A program made the translations under genes and the position numbers. A stretch of DNA of 64,000 nt from an uncultured Mailhella sp. (lineage in GTDB: Bacteria; Desulfobacterota; Desulfovibrionia; Desulfovibrionales; Desulfovibrionaceae). This document shows positions 7,463 to 16,338 of the stretch, one piece after another. The stretch's first letter is position 1. The number at the start of each line of letters is the position of its first letter. Under the pieces are notes generated by a model. It did not search any database, had not been told where the DNA came from, and saw only the letters and a program-made list of their open reading frames with translations. The DNA lies in the NCBI RefSeq assembly GCF_944324995.1, contig NZ_CALUYL010000001.1, positions 124,001 to 188,000 of the forward strand, read 5' to 3'.

Positions 7463-9207
7463 TAGATGTTCTCCCCAAGTTTTCTGGCCGCGGCAATGGA
7501 GGCGTGAAGTTCGCGCTTGTGCTCGGGACGCAGCGGATAGCGGTCGATGGGAATATCCTTCGTGCGGAGCGCAAGTTCGCCGTTCTGCTGTTCCACGAGA
7601 ATCCATTTCAGCCAGTTCTCGTTGTCGATTTCCGGGTAGTCGAGGCGCAGATGCGAGCCGCGGCTTTCCTTGCGGTACAGGGCGGCGGTAAGCATGACTT
7701 CCGCGCTCAGCACCATGTTGCGCGCCTCCAGGGCAAAGCGCAGGCCGTGCGCGTCGAGCGCGCGCAGACGGGGCACGTCGTACTTCTTGATTTCCCGAAT
7801 GCGGTTCAGCGCGGCGAGCATTTTTTCTTCGGTGCGCAGAATGTACACGTCGTAGGGGAAGAGCGCCTCCTGCACGGCGATGACCACATGGGAAGGATCC
7901 ACGCCCTGCGGATGCCTGAGCGGCGTGGTGAGCTTTTCCACCACCTGCTCGATTTCCTTCTCGTCCACGTCCGGTTCGCCCACTGTGCGGGCGTATCTTG
8001 CGCTGGATTCGCCCACCACCGCGCCCGTGGTGGACGCCGCAGGCATGGCGTAGGCGCAGAAGCCCTCCACGCCCGAAGTGGGGCCGAACGTGGCGTCGCC
8101 CGCGGCGTACAGGCCTTCCAGCGTGGTGCGGCCGTCGAGATCAATGTACAGGCCGCCGCCGAAGCCCACGTTGCCTATGAGCGCGGAAACCCAGCTCAGC
8201 TTGCCCTGAATCACCTTGCGGTTCTTGTCCACGTAGCCCGCCTGTTCGTAGGAGCGGTACATGAGCGGCAGCGTGCGTTCAAACAGTTCCCAGTCCTTGG
8301 GCGTGAAGGAGGAATAATCGAAATAGAGCGGGCCGCGGCCGAAATGCACTTCCAGGGCCATGGAGGCGGAAATGCGCCACAGGTTGCCGTGGGAGGCGTA
8401 TTCCGGGTCGTACTTGGCGGTGAAGTCCTCGCCGAGAGCGTTGACGAACTTGGCGCCGAGCCCCTGCGAAACGTTCATGCCGTGCGTGGCGAAGTTGCCG
8501 TGCGTGAGCTGATGGCAGTTGAATTCGTAGTTGGCGAGCGCCGCACCGGCTTCAAGGCCCATGATGTGCGCGTCGCCCGTTTCCATGTGCAGATCGGCGT
8601 AGTGAGACTTGTAGGCCTGCGCGCCGGTGGTGAGCACCACGGCCCGGGCCTTGACCACGTACACTTCGCCGGTCACGCCGTGGAATCCCACCACGCCGCG
8701 GATGACACGGTCGTTGCCTTTTTCATGAAGCAGCGCGTCCACCATGACGCGATCCACGATGGTCACGCCCTTTTCCTTGCAGACTCTGCGCATGACTTCC
8801 ATGAACTGCGGCCCGTGGAACATGAGCGTCTTGATGGGGCGCTGATCGGAAGACCCCTGTCCTTCAATGCGGCGATAGGTGCCGTCTTCATTCTTTTCAA
8901 ACACCACGCCCCAGGATTCCAGTTCCTTCACCCTGTCGCCGATGGTGTCGAAATGCTTTTTCAGCCAGTCCTGATCGTTGATGTAGAAGCCTTCTTCCAC
9001 GGCCTTGCCGTACCACAGGTCGAGGGAGTCCTCTTCCTTGAGATAGGCCTTGAACGAACCGGCCCCGAACGTGCCGCAGCCGCTCTTGCCGACATAGCCC
9101 TTGTCCAGAAGAATGACGTCGGCGCCGTTTTCCGCCGCCTTCACGGCGGCGAAGGTTCCGGCCGGGCCGCCGCCCACGACAACGACATCGCATTGCAGAG
9201 TTTTCAT
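7462..9207 (-). CDS. FAD flavoprotein of the AprA/FrdA superfamily, cassette 1
   Basis: The 581-residue protein begins with a Rossmann FAD site, VVVGGGPAGTFAAVKAAENG, at about residues 9-28. Further C-terminal it has the second FAD motif GLYAAGD and the superfamily tail pattern YRKESRGSHLRLDYP. These are features of fumarate reductase, L-aspartate oxidase and adenylylsulfate reductase alpha subunits. The start at 9207 has a GGAG site at six bases; longer in-frame starts lack one. There is no Tat signal, so it acts in the cytoplasm, with the adjacent ferredoxin as electron partner. The linked SSS importer suggests an imported organic substrate. True AprA is unlikely, since no sulfate-activation genes are nearby. 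The exact reaction is unknown. Confidence 0.88.
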   Translation of the reverse strand: MKTLQCDVVVVGGGPAGTFAAVKAAENGADVILLDKGYVGKSGCGTFGAGSFKAYLKEEDSLDLWYGKAVEEGFYINDQDWLKKHFDTIGDRVKELESWGVVFEKNEDGTYRRIEGQGSSDQRPIKTLMFHGPQFMEVMRRVCKEKGVTIVDRVMVDALLHEKGNDRVIRGVVGFHGVTGEVYVVKARAVVLTTGAQAYKSHYADLHMETGDAHIMGLEAGAALANYEFNCHQLTHGNFATHGMNVSQGLGAKFVNALGEDFTAKYDPEYASHGNLWRISASMALEVHFGRGPLYFDYSSFTPKDWELFERTLPLMYRSYEQAGYVDKNRKVIQGKLSWVSALIGNVGFGGGLYIDLDGRTTLEGLYAAGDATFGPTSGVEGFCAYAMPAASTTGAVVGESSARYARTVGEPDVDEKEIEQVVEKLTTPLRHPQGVDPSHVVIAVQEALFPYDVYILRTEEKMLAALNRIREIKKYDVPRLRALDAHGLRFALEARNMVLSAEVMLTAALYRKESRGSHLRLDYPEIDNENWLKWILVEQQNGELALRTKDIPIDRYPLRPEHKRELHASIAAARKLGENI

Positions 9208-9533
9208 ACTGTTCTCCATGGTGAGAGCGACAGACGCTTCCGTCCGAAAAAATGCGGAAAGACGCCGGGCCGCTTGTTCGAGAATACATGACGCAGCCGC
9301 GGAGCTCAACAACATTTTACGCTATTTCGCTGCGATACGTTTATGTTTCCCCCAAAGAACCCCCTACCTTCATAATCAACGCAAAAGCGGGCCGGACGAC
9401 GTGTTATTTACAAAAAAGTTCTTCTTCGCGATCCAAAAAACGAACAGGATTCCCGCTCTCCCGCGCGCTGCTGCAGAAGATTGCGGCAAAAGCATCGGAA
9501 GGCTTCCCGCCCATCGGCATCGAAAAGCGTTCG
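9208..9533. other. Spacer between the sigma-54 activator and cassette 1; possible promoter region
   Basis: This 326-base gap precedes the cassette 1 flavoprotein on the minus strand. A partial -24/-12 match is visible at about 9383-9396, reading GGCCCGCTTTTGC on the minus strand. It has nine rather than ten bases between the GG and GC doublets, so it may not be functional. I see no gene in the gap. Confidence 0.35.
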
Positions 9534-12500
9534 TCACTCCATGCCGGAAGCGTCCTCCCGCGCCTCGTTCTCCCGGGAAAGACCGTATTTGCGCATTTTC
9601 GCGTACAGCGCGGAACGACTTATTTTCAGCACGGCCAGCGCTCCGTACCGGCCGTCGATGCGCCAGCCCGTCCGGCGAAGCGCGGCGAGGATGCATCGCT
9701 TTTCCGCCTCCTCCACGGAACAGACGGGCTCTTCCCGCTCCGCCGGAGGATCGTTGCGCCCGCTAAACGCCGCGCTTCTGACGGGCGCTTCATAGAAGCC
9801 CTCCTGAAAGGCGAGCGTGCGGCCGCCGCTGAGAATGACGGACTGCTCGACCACGTTGCGCAGCTCGCGGATGTTGCCCGGCCACGGCCACTGTTCGAGC
9901 AGACGGCAGTTGGCTTCGGAAAAATCCTGCACCACGTCGCGGCCGTGCCGGTGGGCAAAATGATGCAGGTAGTAGCGGGCCAGAGGAAGAATATCCTGAC
10001 GCCGTTCCCGCAGCGGCGGAATGTGGAGACAAATGACCGCCACCCGGTAATAGAGATCGGCGCGGAACGCGCCCGTGCGCACGGCCTCGCCGATGTTGCG
10101 GTTGGTGGCGGCCACCAGCCGGAAATTGATGCGTATGGGCCTTGTGCCGCCCACACGCAGAAAACTCCGCTCCTGCAGCACCCGCAGCAGCTTGGCCTGC
10201 CCCCTGGGACTCGCCTCCGTCAGCTCGTCCAGAAAAAGCGTGCCGTTCTCGGCAAGTTCCACCAGTCCAAGCTTGCTGTTCATGGCTCCGGTGAACGCGC
10301 CTTTTTCATGCCCGAAGAACTCGCTTTCAAAAAGCTCGTCCTGCAGGCTCGCCATGTTGATGGTCACAAGGCGGCCGCTTCTGCCGCTCCGCTCATGAAT
10401 GCGCCGGGCCAGCATTTCCTTGCCCACGCCGGATTCGCCGTTGAGCAGCACAGCCGCATCCGTGCCCGCCGCGTTGTCCACGTCCGCCAGAAAATTCCGC
10501 ATCGTCGGGGAAACCCATATCATTTCCCGCGTGCTCTCGCCCGGGGCGGAAACGCTCTGCGTGCGGCGTTCCGTTTCCAGCGTGAGCATGCACGGCCAGG
10601 TAAGCACCCGGGCTATGTCGCGCAGAAGCGTTTCGTCCAGCACCGCCCGCAGCTTTTCGGGAAACGTGCCCGCAAGGCAGAGCACGTATAATCCATAGGG
10701 CCGGCAGTCCAGCGGAAGCCCGACAAACATGCCCGGCACGCTCTTTTCGCCGTCCGTCACGCTGTCCAGAATGACCGGCTCCCCTTCCGCCACAAGTTCC
10801 GCCATTTCCTCCACCGTGGCGGGCCCCAGAAAACCTTCAAGAGCAGAGCCGCTTTTTTCCACAAGACGCAGCGGCGCGGATGGCTGAGAACGATGATACA
10901 GCCACCCCTCCGACGCGCCGAGCAGCCTTCCCGATTCCGTCAGCAGCATGCGGGAAAATTCCTCAAACGACAGCCCGGAACGCCGGGGCGCAAAATTGTC
11001 GCGGAACGCCTCCACCAGCGCGTGGGCGGAAACGGCGCCCTCTTCTCCCGCGTTCAGATACGACGGCACCAGCCGAAGCAGCCTGTCGGACCAGAAGAAC
11101 GGCTTCTGGTACCTGTAGGATCGCCAGGCTTCGTTGACGAGCAGCGCCGCCTCCTTCTCGTTCTCATCCAGCAGCAGCGAGGCCAGAAAAAGACGCGTCT
11201 GATCCGCTTCGAGCGTGTTGTGAATGGCGTCCAGCAGGGCAATGCTCCTGCGGTAGGCCTCCACGGCCCCGGCCTTTTTCCCCGCCCGTTCCAGCAGCCG
11301 CCCCTGCACGCGGAAGGCCACCCCGCGCAGCAGACGGTTCGGCCCCGAAAGACAACGGGCCAGCTCCTCTTCAAAGGAATAGCACGGCAGAGGCGGCAGT
11401 CCCTTTTCGTGCATGCAGGCCAGCAGTTCGAGAAACACGCCGTTGAGATACACCGGCCGCTGATACCCCTGCGCCTCGGCCTTGCGCAGGGCGGGCAGCA
11501 GCACCTTGAAGGCCGCCTCAACGTGCCCGGAAAACATGTGATAGCAGGCCAGATGACGCAACGTGGTCACGGCGCTGGCAATGTCCGTCTTCCTCGTTAT
11601 GCCGGTGAGGGCTATGTCCAGCTGTTCCAGCGCCTTTTCGCTCCTGCCCATGCGCAGATACACGAAGGCAAGCTGACTGCGCATGTTGCGCGAAAGCGAG
11701 GAGTCGCTGCTCACTTCGGCCTGCCGGAGTCTCGTGAGCAGAAGCCTCACCGCCAGATCGAAATCCCTGCGGTTGGCCGCCGCAAATCCCCAGTGCCGGG
11801 CATAGAACATTTCAAAGTAGCGGCGGCGCTGAATGCGCATTTTCCGGCTGGCGCGGGAGAAAAAGTTCATGGCCTGTTCGTAGTCGCCTTCCAGAAACGC
11901 GAAAATGCCGAGATAGGGCACGGCCGTCTCCACGAGAACAGGATCCTTCACCGTATCGAGCTCCGCCCTGCCCCGGGCCATGATTTCATGAAAATACGCG
12001 CTGTTGTGCTCGGGAATGTTGCACACGTTGAGCGAGCCTATGAGAAGATCCATCAGGGCCGTCTCTCCCATGTCTCCGGTGCCGAGCGCCGTTTCCCGCG
12101 CCTGAAAGAAGAACTGCGGAAGCCCGGGAATGAAGATGCCCGAACACACGATGAACAGATTGAGCTCCCGGCACAGCCCGAGAAAGCGCTTTATCTGCAA
12201 AAGCGAGGAAGGAGAAAGATTCCGCAGCCTCTCCAGCGCGAACATGAGCATGGCGCGCATGTCGTCCGTGGAAAGCGCACGGATGCGCCGCTCGCCCTGC
12301 TCCAGAAACGTTTCCAGAGCGCCCAGCTCGTCCCCTTCGGCAAGGCTGCGCAAAAAGCGCTCGAAGGGAGAGGTTCCGGCAAGAGAGCGCAGACGCGCGG
12401 CCGCCTCTTCGTGCCCGGCCAGCAGAACGTCCAGCGCCTGCCATTCCGCCGCTTCTTCTCCGGCCGGAGCAAAGCAGCCCCGACCCGCGGCCGAAGGTTC

Positions 12501-12611
12501 GAGTCCGGCCAGCTTCACCAGCATTTCAGGACGCCAGTGCCTTCCGAAAAGTTCCCGCAGAAACGCTCCCGTTTCCGTGCTGTTTTCCCAGTCCGTCTTC
12601 TGCTGCCGCAT
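9534..12611 (-). CDS. Very large sigma-54-dependent activator with TPR-like and GAF-like sensor region
   Basis: The 1025-residue enhancer-binding protein starts at the ATG at 12611 behind AGGAG/AAGGAG. Residues about 225-520 are repeated amphipathic helices resembling TPR or MalT-like repeats. Residues about 545-670 look like a GAF domain. The AAA+ domain spans about 695-925, with Walker A GESGVGKE (725-732), the sigma-54 contact loop GAFTGA (771-776) and Walker B TLFLDEL. A Fis-type helix-turn-helix ends the protein (about 969-1011). It is divergent from cassette 2, whose -24/-12 promoter lies at 12783-12798, and codirectional with cassette 1. It most likely activates one or both. The TPR-GAF sensor half is unusual for this class. 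Confidence 0.9.
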   Translation of the reverse strand: MRQQKTDWENSTETGAFLRELFGRHWRPEMLVKLAGLEPSAAGRGCFAPAGEEAAEWQALDVLLAGHEEAAARLRSLAGTSPFERFLRSLAEGDELGALETFLEQGERRIRALSTDDMRAMLMFALERLRNLSPSSLLQIKRFLGLCRELNLFIVCSGIFIPGLPQFFFQARETALGTGDMGETALMDLLIGSLNVCNIPEHNSAYFHEIMARGRAELDTVKDPVLVETAVPYLGIFAFLEGDYEQAMNFFSRASRKMRIQRRRYFEMFYARHWGFAAANRRDFDLAVRLLLTRLRQAEVSSDSSLSRNMRSQLAFVYLRMGRSEKALEQLDIALTGITRKTDIASAVTTLRHLACYHMFSGHVEAAFKVLLPALRKAEAQGYQRPVYLNGVFLELLACMHEKGLPPLPCYSFEEELARCLSGPNRLLRGVAFRVQGRLLERAGKKAGAVEAYRRSIALLDAIHNTLEADQTRLFLASLLLDENEKEAALLVNEAWRSYRYQKPFFWSDRLLRLVPSYLNAGEEGAVSAHALVEAFRDNFAPRRSGLSFEEFSRMLLTESGRLLGASEGWLYHRSQPSAPLRLVEKSGSALEGFLGPATVEEMAELVAEGEPVILDSVTDGEKSVPGMFVGLPLDCRPYGLYVLCLAGTFPEKLRAVLDETLLRDIARVLTWPCMLTLETERRTQSVSAPGESTREMIWVSPTMRNFLADVDNAAGTDAAVLLNGESGVGKEMLARRIHERSGRSGRLVTINMASLQDELFESEFFGHEKGAFTGAMNSKLGLVELAENGTLFLDELTEASPRGQAKLLRVLQERSFLRVGGTRPIRINFRLVAATNRNIGEAVRTGAFRADLYYRVAVICLHIPPLRERRQDILPLARYYLHHFAHRHGRDVVQDFSEANCRLLEQWPWPGNIRELRNVVEQSVILSGGRTLAFQEGFYEAPVRSAAFSGRNDPPAEREEPVCSVEEAEKRCILAALRRTGWRIDGRYGALAVLKISRSALYAKMRKYGLSRENEAREDASGME

Positions 12612-12670
12612 GCTCCTTCTCCTGTACTGACAAGCGCCCTGCGCACAGACGCAGGCCCGCTCATCGTAAC

Positions 12671-12712
12671 TGTATTTTTTACGCACAGCAATAAGACGTT
12701 TTGTATTTTTTA
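12671..12712. promoter_or_regulatory. Direct repeat, candidate activator site upstream of cassette 2
   Basis: TGTATTTTTTA followed two bases later by CAC occurs twice, at 12671-12681 and 12702-12712. The copies are 31 bases apart, about three helical turns. They lie 70-110 bases upstream of the -24/-12 promoter, a normal distance for enhancer binding. Assignment to the divergent sigma-54 activator is an inference. Confidence 0.45.
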
Positions 12713-12782
12713 AACACGAAATACCCCTGATTCACAAAGGGCAAAAACAACAAACACCAATAAATAAAACATATTATAATTA

Positions 12783-12798
12783 TGGCACGCTTCTTGCT
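12783..12798 (+). promoter_or_regulatory. Sigma-54 (-24/-12) promoter of cassette 2
   Basis: TGGCACGCTTCTTGCT matches the consensus TGGCACG-N4-TTGC[A/T] at every defined position, with GG and GC separated by ten bases. It is 65 bases upstream of the first gene of cassette 2 and next to a divergent sigma-54 activator gene. Confidence 0.92.
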
Positions 12799-12862
12799 AC
12801 ATAAGGGGCAATTCATCTGAAACAACCATCGGTCCTGCATTGCAACCCGCCAAGGAGATTCC

Positions 12863-14503
12863 ATGATTCAGAGTATCGACCCCGCAGCCTGTACCGGATG
12901 CGGCACATGCACCAAAACATGCCCGCTCGACGTTTTCCGTCTTGACACGCAGCAGGAAGAGCTGTCCCCCTGCATGGCGGCCTGTCCCGCCGGCGTGGAC
13001 ATCCGCAGGAACAACTATCTCATCCAGCAGGGCAGGCTCGACGAGGCGGCGGAAAACTTCCTGAACGCCAACCCGTTCCCGGCCATCACCGGACGCGTCT
13101 GCTTCCATCCCTGCGAATCCAGGTGCTCCCGCGCCAAGGTGGATCAGGCCGTGAACATCAACGCCATCGAACAGGTGCTCGGCGACCGCGGCATGACGCT
13201 TCCGCAGAAGGAAAAGGTGCAGCGGCACATCACCAAGGTGGCCGTGGTGGGCTCCGGTCCCGCCGGACTGTCCTGCGCGTGGTTCCTGGCCAGCATGGGC
13301 TATCCCGTCACGGTATTTGAAGCCCGTCCCTTCCCCGGCGGCATGCTGCGCTACGGCATTCCCGCCTATCGCCTGCCCGACGCCGTGGTCACGGGGCAGA
13401 TTGAACGCCTGGAACGCCTGGGCGTGACGTTCTGCTGCAACACCCTCGTGGGCGACAACGCCGACGTCAGTCTCGCCGATCTGAAAAAGCGCGGCTTCAA
13501 GGCCGTCATGCTCGCTCCCGGCGCAAGCGCCGCCAAGAAGGTGGACATCGAGGGCGCGGACGCCGAAGGCGTTCACTGGGGACTCGATTTTCTGCGCGCC
13601 TGCCGTGACGATGAAAAACCGGAAATTTCCGGCGACGTGGTGGTCATCGGCGGCGGCGACGTGGCCGTGGACGCGGCCATCAGCGCCAAGCGCCTCGGCG
13701 CGGCCCGCGTGTACATGGCCTGCCTTGAAAGCCGCGACGCCATGCCCGCGTACCCCCACAATCAGAAGGACGCCGAAAACGAAGGCGTGGAATTCCACTG
13801 CGGTTTCGGCCCGGCGCGCATTCTCACCGAAGACGGCCACGTTTCCGGCATAGAGCTGCACGCCTGCACCCGCCTCAAGGACGAGGAAGGACGCTTCGCC
13901 CCGCTCTTCGACGCCGACTCAACGCTGCATCTTGCCGCCTCCCACGTCATTTTCGCCATCGGCCAGACTCCGGAACTGAGCGGCTTTGCCGGCGAGGTAA
14001 CGGTGGAGCGCAACCGCATCGTCGTGAACGACGTCACCTTCGCCACGTCGGCATGGGGCATTTTCGCCGCGGGCGACGCGGCTTCCGGCCCGGCCTCCGT
14101 GGTGGCCGCCATTGCGGGCGGCCGTGAATGCGCCTGCTCCATCGACCGCATGCTGAAAGGCGCGGACCTCACCGGCGAACGCGGCAGAAAGCGCCCCTGC
14201 GTGCCCGAAGACAAACTGCCCGGCGAAGGCATCCGCCACGAAGTGCGGCACGAACGCGCCGCGCTTCCCGCGGACCCGGAACATCCCTTTGCGGAACACA
14301 CGAAGCCTCTGGACATGGAAGCCTGCTTTGCCGAAGCGCTGCGCTGCATGACCTGCGGCAGCAAATCCCGCATCACCTACACCGACGACTGCATGACCTG
14401 CTTCAACTGCGAGCTCCACTGCCCCTCCGGTGCCATTTTCGTTCATCCCTTCAAAGAACGTTTTGCCCGAACCCTTGACCAGATTGAAGTCGCCAAGAGC
14501 TGA
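12863..14503 (+). CDS. GltD-like NAD(P)H oxidoreductase flanked by two halves of a ferredoxin
   Basis: The 546-residue protein starts behind AAGGAG. Residues 10-21 hold a [4Fe-4S] motif (CTGCGTCTKTCP). The next ~90 residues are the GltD-type Fe-S entry region, with CMAACPAGVD and CFHPCESRC. Two Rossmann sites follow: VVGSGPAGLSCAWFLASMG near residue 130 for FAD and VIGGGDVAVDAA near 268 for NAD(P)H. The C-terminus has CMTCFNCELHCP (about 513-524). It probably passes electrons between NAD(P)H and the flavoprotein encoded next. The first and last motifs correspond to the two clusters of the separate AprB-like ferredoxins elsewhere in the window, as if GltD were inserted in the middle. A glutamate synthase role is unlikely, as there is no GltB. 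Confidence 0.88.
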   Translation: MIQSIDPAACTGCGTCTKTCPLDVFRLDTQQEELSPCMAACPAGVDIRRNNYLIQQGRLDEAAENFLNANPFPAITGRVCFHPCESRCSRAKVDQAVNINAIEQVLGDRGMTLPQKEKVQRHITKVAVVGSGPAGLSCAWFLASMGYPVTVFEARPFPGGMLRYGIPAYRLPDAVVTGQIERLERLGVTFCCNTLVGDNADVSLADLKKRGFKAVMLAPGASAAKKVDIEGADAEGVHWGLDFLRACRDDEKPEISGDVVVIGGGDVAVDAAISAKRLGAARVYMACLESRDAMPAYPHNQKDAENEGVEFHCGFGPARILTEDGHVSGIELHACTRLKDEEGRFAPLFDADSTLHLAASHVIFAIGQTPELSGFAGEVTVERNRIVVNDVTFATSAWGIFAAGDAASGPASVVAAIAGGRECACSIDRMLKGADLTGERGRKRPCVPEDKLPGEGIRHEVRHERAALPADPEHPFAEHTKPLDMEACFAEALRCMTCGSKSRITYTDDCMTCFNCELHCPSGAIFVHPFKERFARTLDQIEVAKS

Positions 14504-14517
14504 ACCCGGAGGATATC

Positions 14518-16236
14518 ATGAAAGAAACCAGAGGATACGAATACACGACCGACCTTCTCGTCATCGGCTGCGGCTTCAGCGGCATGTGGGCCGCCATGCG
14601 GGCCAAGGACTTTCTTGACGACGTGCTCGTGGTGGACAAGGGCCCCCGCGACTGGGGCGGACTCGGCGGACTTTCCGGCGGCGACATGATCGTCAAGCAG
14701 CCCGACATGAACCTCGACGACCTGCTCGACGACCTCGTGTACTACTACGACGGCCTGGCCGATCAGCGCATTCTCGGCCAGATTCTCACCCAGTCCTACG
14801 AGCGCTTCATGGACTTCGAAAACTGGGGACACAAGTTCGTGCGCAACGACAAGGGCGAACTGTGCTTCATTCCTCAGCGCGCGCTCGATCACATGCGCTA
14901 CTACTATTATCATCCCTACGGCATGGGCGGCATTGAAAAGGCCCGTCTGCTCAAGCAGGAATGCGAAAAGCGCGGCGTGCGCCGCCTCGGCCGCACCGTG
15001 ATCACCGACGTCATCACCGACGGCGACCGCGTCACCGGCGCGGTGGGCTTTCATGCGCAGAGCGGCGTTCCGGTCTTCATCAAGGCCCGCGCCGTGCTGC
15101 TCGCCACCAACACCGGCGGCTGGAAGCCTTCCTACCATCAGAACACGCCGGCGAGCGAAGGCGTGAGCATCGCCTGGAACGCGGGCTGCGCCATGCGCAA
15201 CTTTGAATTCTGGAAGGTGTGGAACGTGCCCGTGGATTTCGCCTGGGAAGGTCAGACCGGCCTGCTGCCCAAGGGCGCGCGCTTTCTCAACAACAAGGGC
15301 GAGGACTTCATGCGCAAGTATTCGCCGAAGTTCGGCGCCAAGGCCGATCCGCACTACAACACCCGCGGCATGGTGTGCGAAGTGCGCGCGGGCAACGGCC
15401 CCATCGTGTTCGACTGCAGCCAGATGAAGCCCGAAGACGTGGAAACCATGCGTCCGCGCGCCGGATGGATGGGCCTCAACGACAAGAAGCTGCGCGCCAT
15501 GGGCATAGACTTCTTTGCCCAGAAGCTCCAGTGGATGCCGCAGGTGCGTCACACCTACGGCGGCATTGTGGCCGACCTCGACGGCTCCACGGCCGTGAAG
15601 GGTCTTTACGCCGCAGGCCTTGCGCGCAACCCCGATCCCGGCGTGTACATGGGCGGCTGGGCCACCTGCATCACCGCCACCACCGGCTACTGCGCGGGCG
15701 AAGCCGCCGCGCACTTCGTGCAGGGACACGACGCCGTGGCCTTCGACAGAGCCTACGCCGAAGACAAGGTGAACGGCCTGCTCAAGTATCTGGGCAGAGA
15801 CGGCATCGCCCCCAAGGACGTCATCGCCGACATGCGCGAAGTGATGAGCGCCCCGGACATCGCCCTCATGAAGACGGGGCAGGGCCTCACCCGCGGCCTC
15901 GACCGCGTGGCCGAAGTGCGCGAGGAATTCGCTCCGCGCATGGGAGCCCGCGACGCCCACGAGCTGGCCAAGCTCTTCGAGGCGCAGTCCACCATTCTGC
16001 TCACGGATCTCAGCCTCACCGCCGCCCTTACCCGCAAGGAATCGCGCGCGGGCCACTTCCGCGAAGACTTCCCCGAACGGGACAACGCCCACTGGCTCAA
16101 GTGGATCGAACAGAAAATGGTGGACGGCAGACGCGAACTGCACACCGTGCCCGTGCCCGTCAACGAATATCCCATCAAGCCCTACCGTTACTACATGGAC
16201 AACTTCACCTGGCCTGAACACCGGCATGCAGGCTAG
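14518..16236 (+). CDS. FAD flavoprotein of the AprA/FrdA superfamily, cassette 2
   Basis: The 572-residue protein has an N-terminal FAD site, LLVIGCGFSGMWAAMRA, at about residues 13-29, a second FAD contact region around GLYAAGLARNPDPGVYMGG, and the tail pattern TRKESRAGHFREDFP. This matches the cassette 1 enzyme, although overall identity is clearly limited. There is no signal peptide. The start is 14 bases after the oxidoreductase stop, with a GGAGG site. It is expected to receive electrons from, or give them to, the upstream GltD/ferredoxin fusion and to act on a substrate imported by the downstream permease. It could be a reductase of an unsaturated acid or a dehydrogenase; the sequence does not decide. 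Confidence 0.88.
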   Translation: MKETRGYEYTTDLLVIGCGFSGMWAAMRAKDFLDDVLVVDKGPRDWGGLGGLSGGDMIVKQPDMNLDDLLDDLVYYYDGLADQRILGQILTQSYERFMDFENWGHKFVRNDKGELCFIPQRALDHMRYYYYHPYGMGGIEKARLLKQECEKRGVRRLGRTVITDVITDGDRVTGAVGFHAQSGVPVFIKARAVLLATNTGGWKPSYHQNTPASEGVSIAWNAGCAMRNFEFWKVWNVPVDFAWEGQTGLLPKGARFLNNKGEDFMRKYSPKFGAKADPHYNTRGMVCEVRAGNGPIVFDCSQMKPEDVETMRPRAGWMGLNDKKLRAMGIDFFAQKLQWMPQVRHTYGGIVADLDGSTAVKGLYAAGLARNPDPGVYMGGWATCITATTGYCAGEAAAHFVQGHDAVAFDRAYAEDKVNGLLKYLGRDGIAPKDVIADMREVMSAPDIALMKTGQGLTRGLDRVAEVREEFAPRMGARDAHELAKLFEAQSTILLTDLSLTAALTRKESRAGHFREDFPERDNAHWLKWIEQKMVDGRRELHTVPVPVNEYPIKPYRYYMDNFTWPEHRHAG

Positions 16237-16338
16237 TTCCGTCCGCAGCGGAACGATATCGGCGCGGCCGTCCCCCGGCGGCCGCGCCTCTGCCGCGCAT
16301 CCTGCGTGAAAAATATCCCATCTTTTTCGAGGAAAAGC

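Noticed and set aside
7462-9207. Calling the cassette 1 flavoprotein adenylylsulfate reductase AprA
   Set aside because: The fold and the ferredoxin partner are alike, but the ferredoxin lacks the AprB tail. No sat or qmo genes are adjacent, and the partner is a solute symporter.
12863-14503. Calling the GltD-like protein a glutamate synthase small subunit
   Set aside because: There is no large subunit gene, extra ferredoxin motifs are present at both ends, and the operon is with a flavoprotein and a permease.
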